Source: Candidatus Kuenenbacteria bacterium
GTDB taxonomy: Bacteria > Patescibacteriota > Patescibacteriia > UBA2196 > GWA2-42-15
NCBI GenBank assembly: GCA_012798565.1
Contig: JAAZMX010000034.1
Span: 1-35,260, forward strand
Direction of reading: 5' to 3'
Length of the DNA stretch: 35,260 nucleotides
The notes below the pieces were generated by a model. The model did no database searches and had not been told where the DNA came from. It saw nothing but the letters and a program-made list of their open reading frames with translations. The translations under genes were made by a program, and so were the position numbers. Positions 22,022 through 28,659 of this stretch are shown piece by piece. How positions within the stretch are numbered: position 1 is the stretch's first letter; every line of letters starts with the position of its first letter.

Positions 22022-23091
22022 TGAAGATGATTTATATGAGTATTGAAACATCAGAGTTTCATCCAGGTTTCCCGCCCATGAAAGATGTACGGGAGATTGA
22101 GCCAATCGCAGAGAGCGGCCGGCAGGAAAATCAACCTGTTTATGATAGAAATACTATTAAATCTCCTGATGAGAGAAGGAGAGAGATTGATGATACGGTG
22201 AAGGAGTGTATAGATAAGTCATTTAGCAGACCAGAGGTTGAAAGATATGTAGGGGAGTTCGACCAAGTATATAAAACTATTAGAATTATGCAGGGGGAAG
22301 CGATTAAATTTGACTCCACTGATCCTGATGAGAGGATATTGGCAGCAGTAGAACAGGGAGATTTAAATAATTTGAATGCTTTGCTATCAGAAGGCCGACC
22401 GGAAGATTTACGAGAAGCAGATTTTATTATGGGTAATTTGCTCCATGGGCAGGCTTATCGCAATATAAGTAGACGTATTTATGATAAATTTGGAGATGGT
22501 TCTTACGCCGTTGTCTTCGCCTCTGACATATTAGAGAAAACAAGAAAAATGGGTGAAATTCTTCGATCTAGTGAGAACGGTAGGACTGCAAAGATCTTTG
22601 CTTTGTATGAGCAAGTAGAATCTGATATTGGACAGATAGAAAAAACCCTTGGTTCACAGACAGATCAGCGAGAAAAGGGACAGGGAAGCACTGGAGGGCA
22701 AAGAACACCGATCTCAAATCAAGAGCAGGCGGTCGGTGGGCTAACTGAGGAAGAAATCAAGGCGGGACGGGAAAAGATTGAGAGGTTGATGTCTACTGTT
22801 ACAAATGAAAAAGGGGAACAGAAAGAAGAAGATCCAAATCAATTAAAGTTTAATCATTATTTGGGTTTTTTTGAAGAACGAGTTGGCTTGATTCCGGGGT
22901 TTGGAAATTTAGCGCAAGCCTTTGGTAGCTTGTATGGTCGTGGGGCAAAGACTACACCGGAACAGTGGGAAAGGGCAGCTAATCAAATTGCTGAATTATA
23001 CTCAAGATACAGCCAGGACAAAAGATTGAGAAGCGTAAAGAATCAGGAATGGCTAAAAAGGTTGGAAGAATTAAGTAAAAAGACTTTTTGA
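22021..23091 (+). CDS. Unknown soluble protein
   Basis: 356 residues, no recognised family, no signal peptide and no membrane segment. It is charged and largely helical by composition. Residues 1-55 and about 205-240 (Gln/Gly/Thr-rich) look disordered. Residues 55-200 and 240-356 look like two helical domains, the second with FEERVGLIPGFGNLAQAFGS. Starts at 22021 and 22036 (MSIETSEFHPGF) are both possible. It stands alone between repeats, without an evident operon partner, and is probably a lineage-specific protein. Confidence 0.6.
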   Translation: MKMIYMSIETSEFHPGFPPMKDVREIEPIAESGRQENQPVYDRNTIKSPDERRREIDDTVKECIDKSFSRPEVERYVGEFDQVYKTIRIMQGEAIKFDSTDPDERILAAVEQGDLNNLNALLSEGRPEDLREADFIMGNLLHGQAYRNISRRIYDKFGDGSYAVVFASDILEKTRKMGEILRSSENGRTAKIFALYEQVESDIGQIEKTLGSQTDQREKGQGSTGGQRTPISNQEQAVGGLTEEEIKAGREKIERLMSTVTNEKGEQKEEDPNQLKFNHYLGFFEERVGLIPGFGNLAQAFGSLYGRGAKTTPEQWERAANQIAELYSRYSQDKRLRSVKNQEWLKRLEELSKKTF

Positions 23092-23196
23092 TTTCTTAAG
23101 GTGGATTTAAGGGGCACGTTATCAGAGTCCATTTTTGGGAGATTCCGACGGGGTGAAATAATCATGTGTCAAATATTTGTCTATATAATCAGGATT

Positions 23197-23232
23197 CGCG
23201 CCGGAGAAAGAAATCTGGCGCGGTTTGATTTT
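23197..23232 (+). terminator. Possible terminator in the gap after the unknown gene
   Basis: CGCGCC (23197-23202) pairs with GGCGCG (23217-23222), followed by GTTTGATTTT. The loop is long (14 bases), so it is moderate. It lies 105 bases after the stop at 23091; nothing else is seen in 23092-23196. Confidence 0.4.
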
Positions 23233-23258
23233 GGGCGATGCAATAAATAGAGTATAAT
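23231..23258 (+). promoter_or_regulatory. Possible promoter upstream of the M16 peptidase
   Basis: TTGGGC (23231-23236), 16 bases, perfect TATAAT (23253-23258). It lies 165 bases before the peptidase start, with two palindromic repeats in between. A second -10-like TAGAAT (23409-23414) lies nine bases before the ATG but has no -35. Confidence 0.45.
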
Positions 23259-23272
23259 AAATAAGTATTTCT

Positions 23273-23377
23273 TCTGTCATTTTCGAGTTTGACTCGAGGA
23301 TCCACGCCTCATTATTTTTGCTAGCTTATTTCTCTTTATTTTTTTGTTTGGATTCCCGCTTCCGCGGGAATGACAGA
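23273..23377. repeat. Two inverted copies of a TGGAT..CC hairpin..AATGACAGA element
   Basis: Copy one (23273-23304, minus) and copy two (23349-23377, plus) share TGGAT-CC at one end and AATGACAGA at the other, but have different hairpins: ACTCG/CGAGT against TTCCCGC/GCGGGAA. Stem bases have changed on both sides together. This type of repeat is widespread in bacteria. Confidence 0.7.
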
Positions 23378-23423
23378 GAAGGGAAAAGAGAGAGATAAAA
23401 TTAAAATTTAGAATTATTGAATT

Positions 23424-24692
23424 ATGTATAAATTGACCCAACTGAAAAACGGAATCAAAGTCATTACTCACAACATGCCCGCGGCGCATGGGGTGACGAC
23501 GAGTATTTTTTGGGGTGTAGGTTCGCGCTATGAAAATCAAAAGGTAGCTGGGGTGTCACATTTTTTGGAGCATATGTTTTTTAAGGGAACCAAGGATAGG
23601 CCGCGGCCGGAGGATATTGCCAGAAGCATTGAAGGCGTAGGCGGTTATTTGAATGCGTTTACCAATCAAGGCCATACTGTTTACTACAATCGCATACCAA
23701 AAGAACATAGTGGCCGGGCCTTGGAAGTACTCGCCGATATGATGAATAATTCTTTATTTGACGCGGCGGCGATGGAACGTGAGCGTGGTGTTATCCTGGA
23801 GGAATTGAACATGTATTTAGATACGCCAGTGCGTTATATTTATGACTTGATGATGAATTTATTATTTAGCGACAGTACGTTGGGCCGACATATTCTTGGC
23901 ACCAGGGAAAGTTTGCAGCAGATGCGGCGCGCTGATTTGCTAAATTATATCAAGCGATATTATCAACCGCAAAGAATGGTGGTGAGCATCGCCGGCCGAG
24001 TGGATCATAATCGGGCAGTCAAACAGGTGGAGAAATATTTTGGCCAGTGGCGGCGAGTAGGACAGCCAAAATTTAAAAAGGTGGTCGGCGGTCAGAAGGG
24101 ACCGAAGATTTTGATTCACCATAAAAAAACAGATCAAGTGCATTTAGCTTTGGCGGTTCGGGCTTTGCCATACAATCATAAACAAATACCAGTTTTGACT
24201 CTACTCGATACAATACTTGGCGGGGGCATGAGTTCCAGATTATTTTTGAATATCCGGGAAAAGCTGGGTTTATGTTATTACATCAATTCTAACGCTGAGC
24301 AATTCGAGGATACGGGCTTATTTGCAGTGACGGCTGGTTTGAATACGGAAAAAATAGAATTGGCAATAAGATCAATTTGGTCGGAACTCCAGGAGACAGT
24401 TAACCATCAAGTCAAAGCAACAGAACTGGCCGAAGCTAAAGAATATTTGCGCGGCGGCGTCAGCCTGGAGAGCGATAACACGGATACGATGGCGATTTGG
24501 TATGGGACACAGGCGATGTTTGGCCGAGAGGTAAAGACACCAGAGCAGAAAATACGGGAATTGTTGGGGGTGAAGGAAAGTGATATAATGAAATTAGCCA
24601 AACAGCTGTTGGCCAGAGAACGATTGAACTTGGCGCTGATCGGTCCGTTTGAGGAAAAGCAAAAAAATAATTTTTTAAAAATTTTAAAATAA
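23424..24692 (+). CDS. M16 family zinc peptidase
   Basis: 422 residues, normal for a one-chain bacterial M16 (PqqL/YmxG-like) protein. The inverted zinc motif HxxEH is H46-F-L-E49-H50 in VSHFLEHMFFKGT, and the distal ligand is E126 in GVILEELNMY. The inactive-half domain follows (about residues 220-422), including ILGGGMSSRLFLNIREKLGL and the substrate-binding region. There is no signal peptide, so it acts in the cytoplasm or is exported another way. All metal ligands are present, so it is probably active. The permease gene starts six bases later, so they form an operon. Confidence 0.94.
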   Translation: MYKLTQLKNGIKVITHNMPAAHGVTTSIFWGVGSRYENQKVAGVSHFLEHMFFKGTKDRPRPEDIARSIEGVGGYLNAFTNQGHTVYYNRIPKEHSGRALEVLADMMNNSLFDAAAMERERGVILEELNMYLDTPVRYIYDLMMNLLFSDSTLGRHILGTRESLQQMRRADLLNYIKRYYQPQRMVVSIAGRVDHNRAVKQVEKYFGQWRRVGQPKFKKVVGGQKGPKILIHHKKTDQVHLALAVRALPYNHKQIPVLTLLDTILGGGMSSRLFLNIREKLGLCYYINSNAEQFEDTGLFAVTAGLNTEKIELAIRSIWSELQETVNHQVKATELAEAKEYLRGGVSLESDNTDTMAIWYGTQAMFGREVKTPEQKIRELLGVKESDIMKLAKQLLARERLNLALIGPFEEKQKNNFLKILK

Positions 24693-24698
24693 AAACAT

Positions 24699-25754
24699 AT
24701 GCTTAGCAAAAGCAACGCCAGCGCGGCAGCGATTTCCTACAAATCAATCATGCGGGTGGTTTGGGTTTTATTTTTATTGTTTTTTGTTTATCTGATCAGG
24801 GACATACTGGCGCTATTGTTCGTGTCGGTAATTTTTGCGGCGGCGATTGACCCTTGGGTTGATTGGCTGCAAAAATATAAGGTGCCGAGAGCGGTTTCTA
24901 TTTTGGTGATTTACGTGGTGTTGTTGGCGATGTTCAGTTTGATTGTGGTGATGCTCGTACCGGCAATGACCGAACAGATATTACAGATGATCAATAACAT
25001 CCCTGATTATTACGAAAAAATATCAGTGGGTATCCATACTTTGCAGCAGAATAGTAACGAGGGATTGACAACAGTCAGCAGTGATTCGGTGGTGACAACT
25101 TTGCAGACTTTGAGTTCCACCTTGGCGCAGGCGACCAAAAGTATCTTTGTGACAGTGGCCAGTATTTTCGGCGGCATTTTGTCGTTGTTCGTGGTTTTGG
25201 TGATGACTTTTTATATCACCGTGGAAGAAAGCGGGCTGAAGAGATTTCTAAAACATTTGGTACCGCCCAAACATCGGGAGTATATAATGGATTTGGTGGG
25301 CAGAATGGAAATGAAAGTGGGTTTGTGGCTCCGCGGACAATTGCTTTTGTGTTTTATCGTGGGAGTGATGGTTTATTTTGGTTTGTTGTTTCTGGGGGTG
25401 GAGTATGCTTTGCTCTTGGCTTTGGTAGCCGGTATTTTGGAAATTATTCCTTATTTCGGTCCATGGCTGTCGGGCTTGATCGCGGTTCTGGTGGTGTCGT
25501 CCGATTCCTGGACCAAGATTATTTTCGTGGCGGCCTGGTACTTTATCGTACAGCAATTGGAAAATCAGATTATCGTGCCCAAGTTGATGCAGAAAGTCGT
25601 GGGACTAAATCCGATTATTGTGATTATGGTGATTTTGATCGGCGCGAGGATCGGCGGTATTGTGGGCGGGCTTTTGGGCGTGCCGGTAGCGGCGGCTATC
25701 GCGGTGTATTTTGAGGATATGTTGAAGGAAAAACAAAAAGCGGAGAAAAGTTGA
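24699..25754 (+). CDS. AI-2E family (PerM/UPF0118) membrane protein
   Basis: 351 residues with about eight membrane helices. Features typical of the family are AAIDPWVDWLQKYKVPRAVS near residue 50, a soluble amphipathic segment (about 95-145), FYITVEESGLKRFLKHLVP, and the C-terminal block IPYFGPWLSGLIAVLVV then ENQIIVPKLMQKVVGLNPI with GGIVGGLLGVPVAA. Family members export various small molecules or ions; the AI-2 name comes from one member and need not apply. It is six bases after the peptidase and is the last gene before the tRNA-Asn unit. It has no terminator of its own before the tRNA promoter. Confidence 0.9.
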   Translation: MLSKSNASAAAISYKSIMRVVWVLFLLFFVYLIRDILALLFVSVIFAAAIDPWVDWLQKYKVPRAVSILVIYVVLLAMFSLIVVMLVPAMTEQILQMINNIPDYYEKISVGIHTLQQNSNEGLTTVSSDSVVTTLQTLSSTLAQATKSIFVTVASIFGGILSLFVVLVMTFYITVEESGLKRFLKHLVPPKHREYIMDLVGRMEMKVGLWLRGQLLLCFIVGVMVYFGLLFLGVEYALLLALVAGILEIIPYFGPWLSGLIAVLVVSSDSWTKIIFVAAWYFIVQQLENQIIVPKLMQKVVGLNPIIVIMVILIGARIGGIVGGLLGVPVAAAIAVYFEDMLKEKQKAEKS

Positions 25755-25767
25755 TATAGTAATTAAA

Positions 25768-25797
25768 TTGACAGAAGAGATAAAGGTAGTATATAAT
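25768..25797 (+). promoter_or_regulatory. Strong promoter of the tRNA-Asn attenuator unit
   Basis: Perfect TTGACA (25768-25773), 18 bases, perfect TATAAT (25792-25797). Transcription should begin near 25802-25804, three to five bases before the ATG of the leader peptide at 25807. Confidence 0.85.
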
Positions 25798-25806
25798 AAC
25801 CACATT

Positions 25807-25866
25807 ATGCAAAGATTAACCAACAATTTCAATAATAACAATAATAACCGCTGGCGGGTTGGTTAG
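25807..25866 (+). CDS. Asn-rich leader peptide (MQRLTNNFNNNNNNRWRVG)
   Basis: A 19-codon frame, ATG 25807 to TAG 25864-25866. Eight of its 19 codons are Asn: AAC AAT, then after one Phe six in a row (25831-25848). It begins within a few bases of the predicted transcription start, so it would be translated as a leaderless message like several other genes here. The codons after the Asn run encode GGCGGGTT, the 5' arm of the antiterminator. The stop codon lies within that arm. Directly downstream are a terminator and tRNA-Asn. Layout, composition and spacing are those of a his- or trp-type attenuation peptide; translation itself is inferred. Confidence 0.8.
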   Translation: MQRLTNNFNNNNNNRWRVG

Positions 25867-25912
25867 TTTTGAAATAGAAAGACTGACGAACCCGCCCAAA
25901 GAGAGGCGGGTT
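25812..25912 (+). promoter_or_regulatory. Four-segment transcription attenuator of tRNA-Asn
   Basis: Segment 1 (25812-25824) can pair with segment 2 (25858-25870) over 13 pairs with two G-U. Segment 2 (25853-25867) can pair with segment 3 (25882-25896) over 14 pairs with one mismatch and one G-U; this is the antiterminator. Segment 3 (AACCCGCC, 25889-25896) can pair with segment 4 (GGCGGGTT, 25905-25912); this is the terminator. GGCGGGTT occurs identically in segments 2 and 4. A ribosome stalled at the early or middle Asn codons would cover segment 1 and leave 25853 onward free (readthrough). A ribosome at the stop codon would cover segment 2 (termination). Confidence 0.8.
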
Positions 25913-25915
25913 TTT
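25889..25915 (+). terminator. Attenuator terminator before tRNA-Asn
   Basis: AACCCGCC-caaagaga-GGCGGGTT followed by TTT, an 8-bp GC-rich stem with a five-T tail (25911-25915). It lies between the only visible promoter and the tRNA, 17 bases before the tRNA, so it must be conditional for the tRNA to be made. It could also stop readthrough from the permease gene. Confidence 0.85.
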
Positions 25916-25931
25916 AAATCCCTAGTCGTGC

Positions 25932-26003
25932 TCCTCTGTAGTTCAAAGGTAGAACGCTACGCTGTTAACGTAGATGTTGTAGGTTCGAGTCCTACCGGAG
26001 GAG
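25932..26003 (+). tRNA. tRNA-Asn (anticodon GUU)
   Basis: A complete 72-base cloverleaf: acceptor TCCTCTG/CGGAGGA (one G-U), D stem GTTC/GAAC, anticodon stem CTACG/CGTAG with loop CTGTTAA, T stem GTAGG/CCTAC with TTCGAGT, discriminator G. CCA is not encoded and must be added. The 5' flank (25916-25931) can pair with discriminator and 3' flank (26003-26018) in 14 of 16 positions, extending the acceptor helix in the precursor. That outer helix ends in AGGGATTTTT, which could double as the unit's terminator. Confidence 0.97.
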
Positions 26004-26089
26004 CAGGACGAGGGATTTTTGATAATGGTTATTTGTGAAAATAGTTTATTTGGGATAAGATGAAATTAAAGGATATTAAGCTATTTATT

Positions 26090-26650
26090 ATGGAGTTTAA
26101 AAAATTGGAATTAAATAATTTGGAAGATATTCTTGAGATGGAAGAAAAAATGTATTGGCAGGGTAAAGAATGGCAGAAGCTTTGGCAAAAAGAGGCTAGG
26201 GATAAATTTAAGGAATTGATAAAAGATTATTTAATTAATTATCCCAATGGGTGCTGGGGGTTATTTAATACCACCGGGGAACTATTGGCAGTAGTAATTT
26301 TTACTAGGCTGAATAAGGTTAAGGCAATTCCTTATTTTCACAGGTTTAGTAATTATTTTGAGACGGCTGGTAAAATTATTTATGTACAAGTGTTTGCTGT
26401 AAAAAACAGTGAAAGTGAAGATAATTTAGCGGAGAAGATTTATGAGCAACTAGAGAGGGTGGCCAAGCATATTGGTGGACAAAAAGTAGCAGTATTAATT
26501 TATTCATCATTTTTGGAAGAAAAGATACTAAATAAGTTGGGTTATAAAATTGAGTACAATAATTTACAGTGGGAGATATATCCAGATAAGTTTGTGAATT
26601 GTAAAATATATACACGAACAGTAGATCAACGAGAAAACAATATTCATTGA
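26090..26650 (+). CDS. GNAT-like acetyltransferase
   Basis: 186 residues from MEFKKLELNNLEDILEMEE; an in-frame ATG at 26060 adds ten. The order fits the GNAT fold: an N-terminal strand and helix, the long strand LLAVVIFTRLNKV, then IIYVQVFAVKNSE at the acetyl-CoA strand position, an amphipathic helix LAEKIYEQLERVAKHIG, and SFLEEKILNKLGYK near the end. The usual Q/R-x-x-G-x-G/A loop is not clear; after the strand comes NSESEDN, so cofactor binding is uncertain. It lies 87 bases after tRNA-Asn and could receive readthrough from the attenuated promoter. Substrate unknown. Confidence 0.6.
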   Translation: MEFKKLELNNLEDILEMEEKMYWQGKEWQKLWQKEARDKFKELIKDYLINYPNGCWGLFNTTGELLAVVIFTRLNKVKAIPYFHRFSNYFETAGKIIYVQVFAVKNSESEDNLAEKIYEQLERVAKHIGGQKVAVLIYSSFLEEKILNKLGYKIEYNNLQWEIYPDKFVNCKIYTRTVDQRENNIH

Positions 26651-26694
26651 TTGATATTTTAAAAACGGGATCTTCTATCGCAATCTCCTCAAGA

Positions 26695-26700
26695 TAAAAT
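26695..26700 (+). promoter_or_regulatory. -10 element of mnmA, leaderless spacing
   Basis: TAAAAT at 26695-26700, eight bases before the ATG at 26709, as for the signal-peptidase-like gene and recJ. The -35 is not clear. Confidence 0.35.
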
Positions 26701-26708
26701 TATTTTTT

Positions 26709-27872
26709 ATGAAAATAGCAGTACTTGCATCAGGCGGCGTGGACAGCTCAGTGGCTTTGAGATTACTCAAAGACCAAGGCCATGAGCTGACGGCTTTTTA
26801 TATTAAAATTTGGATGGAGGATAAATATTCTTTTCTGGGCAAATGTCCCTGGGAAGAAGATTTGGGTTATTTAGAAAAGGTTTGCAAGCAGGCGAAGGTG
26901 CCCTTGGAAATAGTGCCATTGCAAAAAGAATATTGGGCGAGAGTGGTGGCTGAAGCCATTAAAGAGGTCAAAGCCGGGCGGACACCCAATCCGGATATTT
27001 TGTGCAATCAATTTATAAAGTTTGGGGTGTTTTATGATTATATTGGTAAGGATTTTGAAAAGGTGGCAACGGGGCATTACGCGCAAGTAGAGGAACACCA
27101 CCCTGTCCCTCGGCGAGCTCGGGTCACCCCTCCTCAGAGAGGAGGGGAAAACCTCCCACCTCCTCCCTCCCCGATATTAATCGGGGAGGACTCCCCCTCG
27201 GGCAGGGGGAGAAAATTTTATTTAAAATGTTCACCGGATAAAATCAAAGATCAGACATATTTTTTGGCGCGCTTGAACCAGGAGCAGTTGGCGCGAGCGA
27301 TATTTCCCATTGGCCAATATACCAAAGAGGAAGTGAGAAAATTGGCCAGAAAATATAATTTACCAAACAAAGACCGCAAAGACAGCCAGGGGATTTGTTT
27401 TCTGGGCAAGATAAAATATCGTGATTTTTTGGAAGCGCATTTGGGGAAGAAAGAGGGTGATTTGATTAATATTAAAACCGGAGACAAGATGGGAGAGCAC
27501 GAAGGATTTTGGTATTATACGATTGGTCAAAGGAAGGACATCAAATTGTCGGGCGGACCGTGGTACGTGGTCAAAAAAAATATCAAGAAAAATATTATTT
27601 ATATTGGGCGCGAGAGCGAGGTAGTCGAGAAACGAAGAGATGAATTCACGGTTGGTGATGTCAAGTGGATTTTGGGCCGCTGGCCGGGAAAGAAAAATTT
27701 AAAAGTGAAGATCCGACACGGGAAAAATTTTTATCAGTGTTGGCTGACCTTTGGCCAAAAAGGAAAAATTAAGGTAAAATTAGAGCAAGCAGACGCCGGT
27801 ATCGCGGCCGGGCAATACGCGGTTTTTTATGACGACGGATACTGTTTGGGCGGAGGAATAATTGAAGAATAA
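26709..27872 (+). CDS. mnmA: tRNA 2-thiouridylase MnmA, with inserted palindromic element
   Basis: 387 residues. MnmA thiolates U34 of tRNAs for Lys, Glu and Gln, using ATP and a sulfur carrier. The PP-loop is SGGVDSS near the start; the catalytic cysteines are C99 (NPDILCNQFIKFG) and C230 (DSQGICFLG). ATGHYAQVEE and DQTYFLARLNQEQL are family motifs, and the C-terminal barrel ends with AAGQYAVFYDDGYCLGGGII. Between ATGHYAQVEE and FYLKCSPDKIKDQ the family has only a few residues. Here residues 130-168 are a Pro/Arg/Gly-rich stretch encoded by stacked hairpins. All catalytic parts are intact, so the enzyme may work with the insert as a surface loop. ATG at 26709, no ribosome site. Confidence 0.95.
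   Translation: MKIAVLASGGVDSSVALRLLKDQGHELTAFYIKIWMEDKYSFLGKCPWEEDLGYLEKVCKQAKVPLEIVPLQKEYWARVVAEAIKEVKAGRTPNPDILCNQFIKFGVFYDYIGKDFEKVATGHYAQVEEHHPVPRRARVTPPQRGGENLPPPPSPILIGEDSPSGRGRKFYLKCSPDKIKDQTYFLARLNQEQLARAIFPIGQYTKEEVRKLARKYNLPNKDRKDSQGICFLGKIKYRDFLEAHLGKKEGDLINIKTGDKMGEHEGFWYYTIGQRKDIKLSGGPWYVVKKNIKKNIIYIGRESEVVEKRRDEFTVGDVKWILGRWPGKKNLKVKIRHGKNFYQCWLTFGQKGKIKVKLEQADAGIAAGQYAVFYDDGYCLGGGIIEE
27096..27212. repeat. In-frame palindromic repeat element inside mnmA
   Basis: Stacked hairpins: CCCCTCCTC-aga-GAGGAGGGG (27127-27147), CCTCCCCGAT-atta-ATCGGGGAGG (27166-27189), and CTCCCCCT-cgggc-AGGGGGAG (27191-27211), preceded by CACCACCCTGTCCC. The length keeps the frame. The first stem is identical to the intergenic copy at 21945-21966, and the TGTCC...CACC layout matches the element in alaS. 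Confidence 0.75.
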
Positions 27873-27919
27873 AGAGGTAAGTAAACCAAACGAAGAGGAA
27901 GTGGCGATTTATCTATACA

Positions 27920-27944
27920 CAATAAACAATTAGCAATAAACAAT
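27920..27944 (+). repeat. Two direct copies of CAATAAACAAT before the PAP2-like gene
   Basis: CAATAAACAAT at 27920-27930 and 27934-27944, three bases before the ATG at 27947. Likely a simple A/T repeat; no ribosome site is present. Confidence 0.5.
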
Positions 27945-27946
27945 AA

Positions 27947-28549
27947 ATGATTTTATTTTTTGGAAAAGATAAAAATCTAAAAGAGAAGATCGCTTATGTT
28001 ATTTCTAGAATATTTGAGCCGCTTTTGTGGTTGGGGCTACTTGGGGTGGCAGTGATATCGTCGCCAGCTATGGATGGCCATAGCCGAACTATGTGGTCAG
28101 CGGAACTTTTGGTTTTTTTGGTTGGCTTGCCGCTTTTGACTTTGTGGCTGGCTTTTAAAAAGGGCAAGATTACCGATATTGATTTTACCAAAAAAGAAGA
28201 GCGCACGCCGTATTTGTTGGCAGTGATTTTTTATTGGGCCTTGGGTATGATTTTGACTTGGGGACTAGGCGGACCAAAGATTATTACCAAACTATTATTG
28301 GTAGCGGTGATTCTGGGAATAATGATGTTGGTGATAAATTTTCGCTATAAAGTGAGCGGGCACGCTTTGGGCTATACGATCGCGGTTTTGTTGATGAATG
28401 AATTTTATAATTGGCAATATTGGTGGTTGATTATTTTGGTGCCCGTGGTGTGGTGGTCGCGCCAAGCGCAAAAGAAACACACTTGGGGACAGTTAGTTTT
28501 GGGATCGCTTTTGGCAGTAGCTGGGTGGATGATTTGGCGAATATTTTAA
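27947..28549 (+). CDS. PAP2-like membrane phosphatase family protein
   Basis: 200 residues with about six membrane helices. The three phosphatase motifs of the PAP2 family can be traced: KKEERTP (first motif, R-x-P in place of R-P), VSGHALG (second, SGH) and SRQAQKKH (third, SR-x5-H). After the third His the usual x3-D is x3-Gln (HTWGQ). PAP2 enzymes remove phosphate from lipid phosphates such as undecaprenyl pyrophosphate or phosphatidate. With two deviating positions, activity is uncertain. It lies 74 bases after mnmA, without an obvious promoter. Confidence 0.6.
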   Translation: MILFFGKDKNLKEKIAYVISRIFEPLLWLGLLGVAVISSPAMDGHSRTMWSAELLVFLVGLPLLTLWLAFKKGKITDIDFTKKEERTPYLLAVIFYWALGMILTWGLGGPKIITKLLLVAVILGIMMLVINFRYKVSGHALGYTIAVLLMNEFYNWQYWWLIILVPVVWWSRQAQKKHTWGQLVLGSLLAVAGWMIWRIF

Positions 28550-28554
28550 AATTT

Positions 28555-28597
28555 AAAAATCAAAAATCAAAATTTTGGTATCCCGCTGGCGCGGGAT
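28555..28597. repeat. 28-base flank plus hairpin repeat, copy 1
   Basis: A 28-base segment (28555-28582, two AAAAATC units then AAAATTTTGGTATC) is identical to 33072-33099. It leads into ATCCCGC-tggc-GCGGGAT (28580-28597). The second copy has a different hairpin, ATCACCC/GGGTGAT, so flanks are kept while stems vary. Confidence 0.75.
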
Positions 28598-28623
28598 GTT
28601 TATGATTTTATTATCTGCATTTT

Positions 28624-28648
28624 AAAATACCCCGTGAGGGGTATTTTT
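28624..28648. terminator. Bidirectional terminator between convergent genes
   Basis: A perfect 10-bp stem AAAATACCCC-gtga-GGGGTATTTT (28624-28647) with A/T tails on both sides. It serves the PAP2-like gene and the acyl-CoA synthetase, whose stops face each other. It shares AAAATACCC with the terminator at 6199. Confidence 0.85.
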
Positions 28649-28659
28649 GGTGAGGAAAT

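Noticed and set aside
25889-25915. Simple terminator of the AI-2E family gene
   Set aside because: A perfect promoter and the Asn-rich frame lie between that gene and the hairpin, and the hairpin has two alternative partners, so a conditional role fits better; it may still serve both purposes.
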